A stretch of DNA of 64,000 nt from Diploptera punctata (Eukaryota; Arthropoda; Insecta; Blattodea; Blaberidae). Below the pieces are notes generated by a model. It worked only from the letters and a program-made list of their open reading frames with translations, had not been told where the DNA came from and made no database searches. The DNA is taken from the NCBI GenBank assembly GCA_030220185.1, contig JASPKZ010001599.1:196501-260500 (forward strand), written 5' to 3'. A program made the position numbers and the translations under genes. Shown in pieces: positions 20,352 to 29,963 of this stretch (within the stretch, counting starts at the first letter, position 1; each line of letters opens with the position of its first letter).

Positions 20352-21075
20352 GCTTTATTTTACCTGGCAGAGTTAAGGCCTTAAGGCTTGTCTGCCACTC
20401 AACCAGGTTTAAAAAAATACAAAAGAAAAGTCTTAAATCTAAATTACAATATATATATATATAGGCCCTATATATATAAACGATTACAAGTTATGAATAC
20501 AATACAATTAATATTTATAATGTATTTTGATTTACTATAAATTTAACGAATTAAATATATAATATGTACAAGATATATAAAAAAACGAGGAAAAGATTAA
20601 TGACATAGTATAAAATTAAATAAATAGAGAAAAATTAATTATTAAACAACAAGTAACTGTATAAGCGTGACTTAAAGTTGCCAAGTGTGCGGCAACCCCT
20701 GATATCTTGAGGAAGGAGATTCCAGGAGCGGGCTGAGGCTACTGGAAGGAAGTAGAATAGGAGGAAGTGCTATGAAGAGGAATTGTTAGCAGACTGCTAT
20801 CTTGTGACCTAGTGTCAATATTGTGGTAAGAGGATAACTTCTCAAATCTGGACGCCAGGTAAGTAGGAATGTAGGAATTCAGAAGCTTGAAAAGTAGTGA
20901 AAGAGAGTGCAAATTACGTCTGTCAGTAAGACGGAGCCAAGAGAGGTTATTAAAGTGTTCGGAAATATGGTCATAACGGCGGATATTGAAAATGAATCGA
21001 ACGCAAGCATTATGAACACGCTGCAGTCTCTGCGACAAGGCATAGTTTAGATCATTATATATAACGTCACAATAA
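20352..21075 (-). mobile_element. CR1/Jockey-like LINE, 3' fragment
   Basis: Minus strand: C-terminal reverse-transcriptase tail with DLNYALSQRLQRVHNACVRF, LSWLRLTDRRNLHSL, RSWN.LPQDIRG and a final FKSRL-like stretch, then a 3' UTR and a tail reading CAAGCCTTAAGGCCTTAACT then AATAAAG and ATT repeats. The order fits CR1/L2/Jockey-type LINEs, which lack RNase H. Similarity to the longer copy at 28312 stops at about 21075. The reading frame continues beyond that point only by chance. Confidence 0.8.
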
Positions 21076-21296
21076 TGGTACGTTTTAGTACTTACGAGTC
21101 TATTACTTCTTGCCACAGTGGTTAAAAAGATGTGCGTCTGATCCACAGTTAAAATGTCTCTCCCGACAGGTCGCCCCAATGCAAGGTCCAGGTGGCGTGT
21201 CGGACGTAAAAGTATCTATAACTTGAAAGGTTAAAGAGCGTTAATAGATGAAATCGTTATTATATTATTTTATTACGCAGTAGGTACATTCTCTGC

Positions 21297-21996
21297 GACT
21301 ATTTAAGTCATGCCCCAAATGGGAGTCAATGACTAATCACGTTTCAATGATTTCTGTTTTACAACCAATCAGAGTCGTGTTTCACAAAATATTTATCAGT
21401 GTTATATTTACCATATTAAAGAAAGCTCCTCCTTTTTAATCTGACCATTATTTTGCAGTGACTGAGCCTATAAGAAATACGGCTACCACATTGTATATAT
21501 AGTGCATAGATGTCAACACACAGCGCTTGCAGGAGTTAATATAAAACATTTGTAGCAATTTATTATACCACCAAAAAAAGAAACCACTGTTTGCACTTTC
21601 TTAAATGTATTTTTTTCCCAGGTAATAATCCAGAAAAATATAATTGTCATATTTACATCATACATCAGAAATGAATTAATATACAGTTTGATGCGTTTCA
21701 TTTTTTCTCCACTAGAGAGCATTCTTACAATATTGCGTTCCTTTGGCAATAAATAGTATGATCTGGTTGCAGTGATAAACAAAAGAAGCAGATGAAGCGT
21801 ACCTATCATTTCTCATTTGTTTTGAAACATCGCCGTTTACATTAAATATATAAATATTTTAAAATAACTATAGTTAAAAAATGATTTGTGAGTAAACAGT
21901 TTAATTTTATTCGTTAAATAGTACTAACAAATGCCACTCTTGATTTCCAAATTCTCTAGATAAATTGGAAATCACTCGTGGCATTACTTATGATGA
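21297..21996 (-). repeat. Repeat E, hairpin apex deleted
   Basis: Full-length minus-strand copy except that the hairpin end is reduced to CTAGATAAATTGGAAATCAC: the apex between the two arms is missing. All other blocks match the copy at 3411. Confidence 0.8.
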
Positions 21997-22283
21997 TATC
22001 CTTCTATTGGTCGTGGTAGAGGGGCTTGCATGCTTAATCAATATGGGTTCTTTCATAGGCGATATTAAAACTGTGGGTCTCGTGTCATAAATTTATGGCA
22101 CATAAAAAATCTAGGCCTATTCTAAAAAGAGGCCTCAGCGCAAAATCGAATGCCCTTTTCACGTTTATATTTTAATCGTAGCTGTTAAAGAGCTTTGTTA
22201 AATAAAATAATACAACTATGTGTAAGAAGAAAGAAAAGCAGTACATCCACGTGGATTACAGCGAAACATACCTTTGTTCAATA

Positions 22284-22473
22284 ATAAATAATAGTTTTAA
22301 AAAACTAAAAGAACACGCTTTATTAGAAAACTAAAAAATGAAAAATAATTTTAATTTCCAATACGCTTGGGATAAAATAATGTGGTCAACAAAAAATCAT
22401 CTCCAACACATATAGAATAAAATTAGAGTTATCAACAAAAATAAAATAATTTTACCATCAAAAGCGTGGGGTG
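22284..22473 (+). repeat. Foldback element F, left arm of long inverted repeat
   Basis: A 190-bp arm (AATAGTTTTAAAAAACTAAA at its outer end, GCGTGGGGTG at its inner end) is mirrored at 22671-22865, with a loop of about 200 bp that contains a MITE. The same arm occurs at 46310-46505 in a second family member. Confidence 0.8.
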
Positions 22474-22532
22474 CTCTATATCAATTAATATATTTGTTAA
22501 TAAACAGATATTGGTAAAAGTAAGCTCTCTAA

Positions 22533-22639
22533 GGGCCAGTTTCACCAAGAGAGGTAACTGTATTACGCCAGTTTTCCCCATGTATAATGCATAGCTTAAA
22601 CTGGCGTAATACAGTTACCTCTCTTGGTGAAACTGGCCC
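22533..22639. mobile_element. 107-bp palindromic MITE with TAA duplication
   Basis: Nearly the whole element is inverted repeat: 42-bp arms opening GGGCCAGTTTCACCAAGAGA, separated by about 23 bp. TAA flanks both sides (22530-22532, 22640-22642). The paralogous foldback element at about 46530-46545 has the same flanks with one TAA and no insert, giving an empty site. TWA duplications and GGGCC termini fit PIF/Harbinger-type MITEs. Confidence 0.88.
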
Positions 22640-22670
22640 TAAGAGGAAAATGTAAAAAAATCATAAAAAT

Positions 22671-22865
22671 CACCCCACGATTTTGATGGTAAAATTATTA
22701 TCTTTTTGTTGATAACTCTAATTTTATTCTATATGTGTTGGAGATGATTTTTTTTGTTGACCACTTTATTTTATCCCAAGCGTACTGGAAATTAAAATTA
22801 TTTTTCATTTTTTAGTTTTCTAATAAAGCGTGTTTTTAGTTTTTTAAAACTATTATTTATTTTTT
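22671..22865 (-). repeat. Foldback element F, right arm of long inverted repeat
   Basis: Complement of the arm at 22284-22473 (CACCCCACGATTTTGATGGT at its inner end). It has small indels relative to the left arm, including a missing A-tract unit. Confidence 0.8.
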
Positions 22866-22971
22866 ATTTTTTAGTTTTAATATTTTACAGAATAAGATAA
22901 AAATGTAAATATCTTTAAATTCGATACTATTGTAGTATGAGCTAAAAGTAATGCTCTTCTATAAAAAAAAC

Positions 22972-23062
22972 ACTCCCAGCCGGATTTGAACCAGCGACGT
23001 ATGGATTATTGAAATTATATACCACTAAGAGTTCACTGCTCTACCAACTGAGCTCTTACAAC
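22972..23062 (-). tRNA. tRNA-like sequence inside foldback element F
   Basis: Minus strand: AGAGCTCAGTTGGTAGAGCA (A-box/D-arm) and GCTGGTTCAAATCCGGC (T-arm with a 5-bp stem and canonical loop). The anticodon region carries about 17 extra nt, and the acceptor strands do not pair well. A functional tRNA is therefore unlikely without splicing. A related sequence lies at 46112-46200 in the other family copy, so it travels with the repeat and may serve as a pol III promoter. Confidence 0.5.
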
Positions 23063-23099
23063 GATCGGCTAAAAACTCGACAAGTCCGCAACCTATTAT

Positions 23100-23467
23100 A
23101 CCAGTTTTCATTTGTTTTATTTTCGGATGATTCTGGCCAGGATTTTAGAAACAAAATATGAAATTATTGTATTGTCATGAGTCCTCTACACGTATACAAA
23201 GTTTCAAGTCGATCCAATGTTTCTAAGTGGGTGAAAATCGCGTTGAAAGAATCCGTTACATTTATAAAAAAACACTTTTTTTGATTTTCTGATGATTATG
23301 GCCAGGATTTTAGAAAATAAATATGAAATTATTGTATTGTCACGGGTCCTCTACAAGTATACAAAGTTTCAAGTCGATCCGATGATTTTAAGTGGGTGAA
23401 AATCGCGTTGAAAAATTCCGTTACATAGATAGATAGATACAGGTCAAGCTAATATAAAGCGTGTAAA
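23100..23467 (-). repeat. Foldback element F, terminal subrepeats
   Basis: Two tandem units of about 163 bp (GGCCAGGATTTTAGAAA..., TACAAAGTTTCAAGTCGATC..., GTGGGTGAAAATCGCGTTGA), ending with ATAGATACAGGTCAAGCTAA and TATAAAGCGTGT. The second family copy at 45537 carries about three units. Confidence 0.75.
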
Positions 23468-23644
23468 AAGATGAATATATTTGTGTAACACACTATAGGC
23501 TACTCACTTGGTACTCTTTACTTGATTAAAAGCAACGAATACAAGTGCGGTCGTGATTTTAAGTGGAGGGTGAGTATAAAGTAGTTGGGTGGGATCCAAG
23601 TACTTTCCAAAACGTATTATCAAAATATCCCAGTACACCGTACA

Positions 23645-23810
23645 TCTAATGAAAAAGTGAAAACATTCAAATATTTGGGTTCATTGCCAACGGACTAAAT
23701 TCATACACGTGAAGAAAATAAGTACCGACTTAAAGTAGCACATTTGTCGGCCATTGTCAAAGAACCTAAATATTAAAGCTTATAAAACAATGATTTTACC
23801 TCTAGTTTTT
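23645..23810 (+). mobile_element. Old RTE-type LINE fragment
   Basis: A degenerate FKYLGSLPTD-like segment followed by an EENKYRLKVAHLSAIV-like stretch matches the position of KYLGTIITNRNEMHKEIKHRL in RTE-A, but too diverged to be a recent copy. It joins a younger RTE-A 3' end at about 23812. Confidence 0.5.
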
Positions 23811-23811
23811 T

Positions 23812-24150
23812 GTGAATGGAGAAGGCTACATAACAATGAACTACATGGTCTTTATAGGAAGCCAGATATAATAAGAACAGTTAAGTCTCGTAGACTGCGA
23901 TGGGCAGGACATGTTGCGCGTATGGGGAATGAAAGACGTGCATGGAAACTTCTTGTAGGAAAGCCAGAAGGAAAACGCCCAGTTGGTAGACCAAGAATGA
24001 GGTGGGAGAACAAAATTAAATATGATTTGAGGTAAGTAGATTATACAGGGAATGATTGGAAAGCATTAGCTCAGGATAGGGATGTATGGAGAGCTTATGT
24101 CCGCGCGGCCATGATCCTACGGGTTCGATAGTGCCAGTGAGTAAGTAAGT
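23812..24150 (+). mobile_element. RTE-A LINE, 3'-terminal fragment
   Basis: Encodes WRRLHNNELHGLYRKPDIIR, RRLRWAGHVARMGNERRAWK and KPEGKRPVGRPRMRWENK and ends with GTGCCAGTGAGTAAGTAAGT. High identity to the copies at 51396 and 61893 suggests recent arrival. Confidence 0.88.
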
Positions 24151-24323
24151 TTTTATTGTTAAGGAAGCTGGCAAATTTGAATTGGATACACGAGCCAAAT
24201 GAGGTAAATTTAGAACAATTCGCTAACATTAGACGAGAAACCATCAGTTTATCAAAGAGCAAAAAGAGGGAATATTTGAGAGCGAAGATTAATGATCTTG
24301 AAATTAATGCAAAAAATAGGAAC
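24151..24323 (+). mobile_element. RTE-A LINE, older copy, linker part
   Basis: Encodes the inter-domain linker (WIHEPNEVNLEQFANIRRET, KSKKREYLRAKINDLEINAK) and stops at AATAGGAAC, where an unrelated LINE end is inserted. It resumes at 24611. Confidence 0.8.
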
Positions 24324-24610
24324 AAAAGGCTGCACAAGAATGGATCGGTTAGAGAACGAAGATGTAAGAACAGAGCTAAATATATATCTATTAAATGATA
24401 AAATCAAAGAATATATATAAAAATGGTTTAGACATGTAGAAATAATGAATGTAACAAGATTGCCAAAAGCAGCATTTAACTACAAGCCAAGAGGTTCAAG
24501 GAATGTAGGAAGAGCAGTGAAAAGATGGACAGAACAAATGTGAGTCGGAACAGGCAATTTGCCTAGCCCATGAAGTGAAGTGAAGAAGAAGAAGAAGAAG
24601 AAGAAGAAGA
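24324..24610 (+). mobile_element. RTE-D-type LINE 3' end inserted in RTE-A
   Basis: Minimal 3' segment of another LINE: an AGAACGAAGATGTAAGAACA start equivalent to NEDVRTELN, then KWFRHVEIMNVTRLPK and FNYKPRGSRNVGRAVKRWTE-like codons, ending in a GAAGAAGAAG tail. GGAAC at both borders (before 24324 and at 24611) is the probable target duplication. Confidence 0.72.
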
Positions 24611-25252
24611 AGGAACCTCAGAATTTATATCAGAGAGCTATGATAGAGAAGAACGGGTTTCATGCTAGGAAAATCTTAATTAGAAATGAAAATGGGTATT
24701 TTTCCGGATTTCAGGAGTATATTAAACAGGTGGAAAAATTACTTTAATCAGCTATTAAATGTACATCCAGAACAGGACATCGAAGAGGATGATTTACAGA
24801 CTGCAGAAATGCAAGATACAGAACCAAGTGCGTTAGAGGATGAAGTGGTGATAGAACAATTGAAGGCGAATAAAGAATCAGATTCAGATGGGATCCCAGC
24901 AGAACTGATAAAATCAGGTGAAGAAAATTTAATAGACAAGATGCGTCGGTTGCGTAGCATGATTTCGCAAAGAGAAGCTGTTGCAAATGAATGGAAAGAA
25001 TAAATTATATCGTTCCAATCTAAAAGAAAGGATATAAAACTGATTGCAACAACTACAGGGCATCCCATTACTTTAACTTTGTACAAAATTCTAACAAATA
25101 TATTAGTAAGCAGAATTACACCCTGTATTGATAACATAATACGATGTCATCAATTCATTTTTAGAATATACAGGTCTACAACAGATCAGATTTTTAATAC
25201 GAGACAGATTTTAGAAAAGAAATAGGAATATAATGGCACTGTATGTCAACTA

Positions 25253-25374
25253 CAGGGCTTCCAATATAAAACCGGACACGCCTCACGGGGTTTCACCCGT
25301 CAGGCTGCGCTCTCTCCTCTTCCGCATTTCACTCTGCCAGCCGCAGAGTGTTCGGTTTTATACTGGAAACCCTA
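25253..25374. mobile_element. 122-bp TA-flanked MITE (mariner-like)
   Basis: Inverted ends CAGGGCTTCCA... and ...TGGAAACCCTA with a shared ACCG.ACA extension give about 25-bp arms. TA lies on each side (25251-25252, 25375-25376). The host RTE-A sequence reads CAAC-TA-TATGTAGAC in uninterrupted copies, so the insertion point is exact. TA duplication points to the Tc1/mariner superfamily. Confidence 0.82.
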
Positions 25375-26039
25375 TATATGTAAACTTCAAAAAAGTGTAT
25401 GATTCAATTAAGAAGGAAAATTTTTATAGTATCCTGATGGAGTTGGGAATTCCTAAAAAGTTAATTAGACTTATTCGGATGTATCTAAATGGCACAAAGA
25501 GTAGGGTACATGTAGGAAAATAATTTTCTGATATTTTTGAAATTCACAACGGGTTAAAGCAATTATTCAATTTTATACCAGACCATGCCATAAAATATTT
25601 AGAGGATAAAAAAAGGCCTACAACTCAATATTATCAATAAGCTGTTAGTTTGTGCTGATGATGTAGTATTACTAGACAATAACGAGGAGATACTAAGGGC
25701 CCACACGGTCACTCTGTTGAGTAACTCTATGAAATTGGGACCGGAATTAAACATCAATAAAACTAAATATATGTTCACTCATAGAAATATATTATATAAT
25801 CAAAATGGACGACTAATGACAAATGAAAGAAATTTTGAAGAAGTGGCTGAATTCAAATACCTAAAAACAATAATTAGAAATAAGAATGAGATGCACAAAG
25901 AAATTAAACATAGACTCAATTCTGGAAATGGATTCTATCTGCATTATAGGGATTCTTGTCGTCCCAACTCCTTTCCAAAAACGTTAAACTTAAAATATAT
26001 AAAACTGTTATTCTCCCAATTATGTTACATGAATGCAAA

Positions 26040-26040
<1 letters not shown>

Positions 26041-26101
<61 letters not shown>

Positions 26102-26140
26102 GCTTTATTTTACCTGGCAGAGTTAAGGCCTTAAGGCCTC
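26041..26140 (-). mobile_element. CR1-like LINE extreme 3' tail with (AAT)n
   Basis: Only the ~40-bp terminal tail (AGCTTTATTTTACCTGGCAG, CCTTAAGGCC) plus its AAT repeat, inserted between GAATGCAAAAT and TTTATAGGAGGAAAGG of RTE-A. This looks like a severely 5'-truncated retrotransposition. Confidence 0.78.
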
Positions 26141-26469
26141 ATTTATAGGAGGAAAGGAGATTACGGGCATTTGAGAATAAGGTTCTTAAGAAACTTTCTG
26201 GACCAAAGAGAGATGAACAGGCAGTTGAATGGAGAAGACTCCATAACAATGAACTACATGGTCTTAATAGGAAGCCAGATATAATAAGAATAGTTAAATC
26301 TCGTAGACTGCGATGGGCAGGATATGTGGCACCAATGGGAAATGAAAGAGGTGCATGGAAGCTTCTTGTAGGAAAACCAGAGAGAAAGCGCCCATTTGAT
26401 AGACCAAGAATGAGTTTGGAGAATAACATTAACCATGAGTTGAGGGAAGTAGATTAATACAAGGGCTCT

Positions 26470-26708
26470 ATACAGCATATCCTCTTATCTACGTCTTTCA
26501 CAGTAGCGTCTGCCCGTTTCTGGAATTCCCTCAAAATGTCAGGGTTGGCGCAGACTTGACTTTTAAGTCACGTTTATACAATTACCTGTTAAATAATTTT
26601 TCTCGAAAACTAAATTTATTCTATGTCATTAATAGTTTTCTTATCTGACGTTACTATATTTTACATTTTAATCGTTAAAACTAGGTTAAATGTAAATAGA
26701 TTGTAAAT
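26470..26708 (+). mobile_element. CR1-like LINE 3' region (split by repeat E)
   Basis: ARFWNSLKMSG-like and FKSRLYNYLLNN-like codons and the AT-rich 3' UTR match 16563-16912. The sequence breaks at GTAAAT, where repeat E begins, and resumes at 27411. Confidence 0.65.
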
Positions 26709-27410
26709 GACTATTTAACTTATGCCCCAAATGGGAGTCAATGACCAATAACGTTCAATGATTTCTGTTTCACAACCAATCAGAGTCGTGTTTCACGAAA
26801 TATTTATCAGTGTTATAATTACCATATTAAAGAAAGCTCCTCCTTTTTAATATTCTGAACAGGTCTGACCATTATTTTGCAGTAACTGAACCTGCGAGAA
26901 ATACGGCTACCAGATTGTATATATAGTGCATGAATCTCAACACATGCAGCATGCGGGAGTTAATATAAAAACATTTGTAGCAATTGATTATACCACCAAA
27001 AAACGAAACCACTGTTTGCACTTTCTTAAATGTATTTTTTCCCAGGTAACAATCCAGAAAAATATAATTGTCATATTTACATCATACGACATCAGAAATG
27101 AATTAATATACAGTTTGATGTGTTTCATGTTTTCTCCACTAGAGAGCATTCTTACAATATTGCGTTCTTTTGGCTATAATATTATGATCTGGTTGCAGTG
27201 ATAAAATAAGGAGATGAAGCGTACCTATCGCTTCTCATTTATTTTCAAACATCGCCGTTTACATTAAATATATAAATATTTTAAAATAACTATAGTTAAA
27301 TAATGATTTGTGAGTAAACAGCTTAATTTTATTCGTTAAATAGTCCTAACTAATGCCACTCTTGATTTCCAAATTCTCTAGATAAATTCACTCGTGGCAT
27401 TACTTATATC
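26709..27410 (-). repeat. Repeat E, hairpin apex deleted, nested in CR1-like LINE
   Basis: Minus-strand copy with all main blocks. Its hairpin is reduced to TAGATAAATTCACTCGTGGC, a deletion different from that at 21297. Its flanks are the two halves of one CR1-like 3' region. Confidence 0.8.
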
Positions 27411-27540
27411 ATAAACATAACATGCGTATTTATGTTTTTTATTGTAAATTCGATATGAGAATACTTTTTGTGTGTTTTTTTTTATCTGGATGAGTTGTAG
27501 ACAAAGCCTTAAATCTGCCAGGTAAAATAAAGCTATTATT
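27411..27540 (+). mobile_element. CR1-like LINE tail (resumes after repeat E)
   Basis: Ends with GGATGAGTTGTAGACAAAGC and CTGCCAGGTAAAATAAAGCT then ATTATT, a variant of the conserved LINE tail. Confidence 0.65.
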
Positions 27541-27632
27541 GGAAAATATTGGCTCAGGATAGGTATTTTTGGAGAGCTAATATTCGCGCGGCCATGAACC
27601 TACGAGTTCGATAGTGGCAGCTAGTAGTTAGT
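27541..27632 (+). mobile_element. RTE-A LINE, terminal 90 bp
   Basis: GGCTCAGGATAGGTATTTTT, CGCGCGGCCATGAACCTACG and TTCGATAGTGGCAGCTAG: the last codons and terminus of RTE-A, without a long TTAC run. Confidence 0.75.
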
Positions 27633-28251
27633 TTTCTATGGTTATGGAACATGGTTTCTACATTAAGGGAAGAAAATAAGATAACGCTATCGAACATAAA
27701 AGCTAATAAAAATATCACAATTAAAATAAAATTGAGAATGATTAAGAAACTAGAGAAATGACAAAAAGTGTAAGACAAGATTGTCTTTATCACTCAGTCA
27801 ATTTAACTTTTACATACTGTAGGCGAAGTTATAACTTATAAGTAGAGATTGAAAAATGCCTTCGTAAACACGATATCAACGTATGGTTGGTACATGACGT
27901 TACAAGGATAGGGGTTAAAATTATTTTCTGTGCTGTTTGATTATACTAACATAGATGAACTGTATTGTTTAGTATCCAGAGAGATAGTTATATTTACTCC
28001 AAATGTTCCCAAAACTCATTGTATAAAAATGTATGTTTCACCGAAGTCTGCAAGTCTGTATTCTGCTCGTTTTCATGTTTACATGTGACCACTGTTCAGA
28101 GTTCAGAGTGACCTCCACTGTATTGTTGAGGCTTCGTCAAATTCACGTCTTTGGAAGGAGAGCTTTCATCTCTAATATGGCAGTGGCAGACAAGTTTAAA
28201 ATAAAATTTTAATATAAATTGAAAAACATTGAACACCATCCTTTTGCAAAT

Positions 28252-28253
<2 letters not shown>
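27633..28253. other. Unassigned interval
   Basis: No repeat match or coding frame recognised. Confidence 0.35.

Positions 28254-28311
<58 letters not shown>
28254..28311 (+). repeat. (AAT)n microsatellite, tail of CR1-like LINE
   Basis: About 19 AAT units running into AGCTTTATTTTACCTGGCAG. Confidence 0.92.
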
Positions 28312-28410
28312 GCTTTATTTTACCTGGCAGAGTTAAGGCCTTAAGGTCTTGTCTACCACTCAACCAGGTTTAAAAAAATACAAACAAAAAAATAGTCTTA
28401 AATCTAAATT

Positions 28411-28458
<48 letters not shown>

Positions 28459-29345
28459 AACGATTACAAGTTATGAATACAATACAATTAATATTTATAA
28501 TGTATTTTGATTTACTCTAAATTTAACTAATTAAATATATAATATGTATAAGATATATAAAAAACGAGGAAAAGATTAATCACATAGTATAAAATTAAAT
28601 AAATAGAGAAAATTTAATTATTAGACAACAGGTAACTGTATAAGCGTGACTTAAAGGTGCCAAGTGTGCGGCAACCCCTGATATCTTGAGGAAGGAGATT
28701 CCAGGAGCGGGCAGAGGCTACTGGAAGGAAGTAGAATAGGAGGAAGTGCTATGAAGAGGAATTGTTAGCAGGCTGCTATCTTGTGACCTAGTGTCAATAT
28801 TGTGGTAGGAGGATAACTTCTCAAATCTGGTCGCCAGGTAAGTAGGGATGTAGGAATTCAGAAGCTTGAAAAATAGTGAAAGAGAGTGCAATTTATGTCT
28901 GTCAGTACGACGGAGCCAAGAGAGGTTATTAAGTGTTCGGAAATGTGGTCATAACGGCGGATATTGAAAATGAATCGAACGCAAGCATTATGAACACGCT
29001 GCAGTCTCTGCGACAAGTCATAGTTTAGATCATTATATATAATGTCACAATAATCGAAGTGTGGTAACACAAGATTCTGCACAAGGATTTGTTTTAACGA
29101 AACTGGGAGAAAATTCTTTAAACGTCTAAGATAATATAAGATGGAGAAAGTCTTTTCACATATGTGCTTCACTTGTGTTTGCCAGGTTAAATTTGCGTCT
29201 AGATGTAGTCCAAGATCTATTACTGAAGAAGAATAAGGGATAATTATATTATTTATAGTAATGTTTGGAATGTACAGCCTTTGAAAATTTTGATTACGCA
29301 ACTCTTGATGATGGAAAGTTAAGAGTTCTGAAGAGCGATTCACAC
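28312..29345 (-). mobile_element. CR1/Jockey-like LINE, longest copy
   Basis: The 161-aa frame at 28858-29343 covers the reverse-transcriptase thumb: SSSVIDLGLHLDANLTWQTQ, CEKTFSILYYLRRLKNFLP, VLPHFDYCDIIYNDLNYDL and QRVHNACVRFIFNIRRYD. One A lost near 28930 shifts the frame before LSWLRLTDRR. A 3' UTR with a (AT)n tract (28414-28454) and the AATAAAG-ATT tail follow. The YADD core is not included. CR1/L2 or Jockey cannot be separated from this part alone. Confidence 0.82.
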
Positions 29346-29424
29346 CAGTACGTTGTTACACGTTCTGACTCGTTTTAGTGTAAGCGGACGGCGTAAGTCT
29401 CTCTCCATCCAGCATTCGTATCGT

Positions 29425-29500
29425 TTGCTTAAGTGGATCAGTCGGTAAGATGCTCTTTTTCCGACGACGCGGGCCCACGTTCGATTCTGGTCAGGTAGAT
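29425..29500 (+). other. tRNA-like sequence (possible SINE head)
   Basis: AGTGGATCAGTCGGTAAGAT (A-box-like) and CCCACGTTCGATTCTGGTCA (B-box-like) lie at tRNA spacing, but the acceptor and anticodon stems are poor. It is probably the head of a further tRNA-derived SINE. Confidence 0.4.
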
Positions 29501-29599
29501 TCTCTATTTATTGTTTATTTTTTATAACGTCGTTAATTGTCATAATGACTACATGTTACCAGGCTTCGTTATATAAATAAATTTGTGTACATATGTAAA

Positions 29600-29880
29600 T
29601 ATTTCCGGTCGGGAGAGGCTCCTGGGTGAGATGTTTTTCGGGTTTTTCCCTCACCTGTAAGATAAATGTCAAGAAGCTTTTGGAACCAACGGTCCCCAAA
29701 AATCATCCGCCATCATCATCATCATCCTTATCATTATCATAATCATTTTTCACTGGTGTGGAAAGAAATGGAAAGCTACCACACCTACAGTTCCCTAGTA
29801 AAGCTGCAAAGCATAGCATGAAAATGCTATGATTGCAGTGAAAGACCTGCCCTCGGGCAGAATTACTATGGAATGGAATA
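29600..29880 (+). mobile_element. SINE-1, lacking most of its head
   Basis: Matches the SINE-1 body from GGCTCCTGGGTGAGATGTTT to the CGGGCAGAATTACTATGGA end. It is diverged (AAGAAGCTTTTGGAACCAAC for the usual AGGAAAACTTTAAGGCCCAA) and has an ATC repeat in the middle. Confidence 0.75.
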
Positions 29881-29912
29881 CATGGAAATACATTAATTAA
29901 TTAAAGGAAACG

Positions 29913-29914
<2 letters not shown>

Positions 29915-29958
<44 letters not shown>
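29915..29958. repeat. (AT)n microsatellite
   Basis: About 20 AT units between a SINE-1 and a Penelope-like remnant. Confidence 0.9.

Positions 29959-29963
<5 letters not shown>

Larger units (their letters stand above)
24611..26460 (+). mobile_element. RTE-A LINE, older degenerate copy (multiply interrupted)
   Basis: Continues the copy begun at 24151 through ILNRWKNYFNQLLNVHPEQD, DSDGIPAELIKSGEENL, a broken motif A region, CADDVVLLDN (a degenerate YADD box) and the tail block to about 26460. Many stops. It is interrupted by a MITE at 25253-25374 and by a CR1-like tail with AAT array at 26041-26140. It illustrates an older RTE-A age class. Confidence 0.82.

Noticed and set aside
20739..21179. 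N-terminal 40 residues of the 146-aa minus frame as part of the LINE protein
   Set aside because: Similarity to the longer LINE copy at 28312 ends at about 21075; the upstream residues are chance extension.
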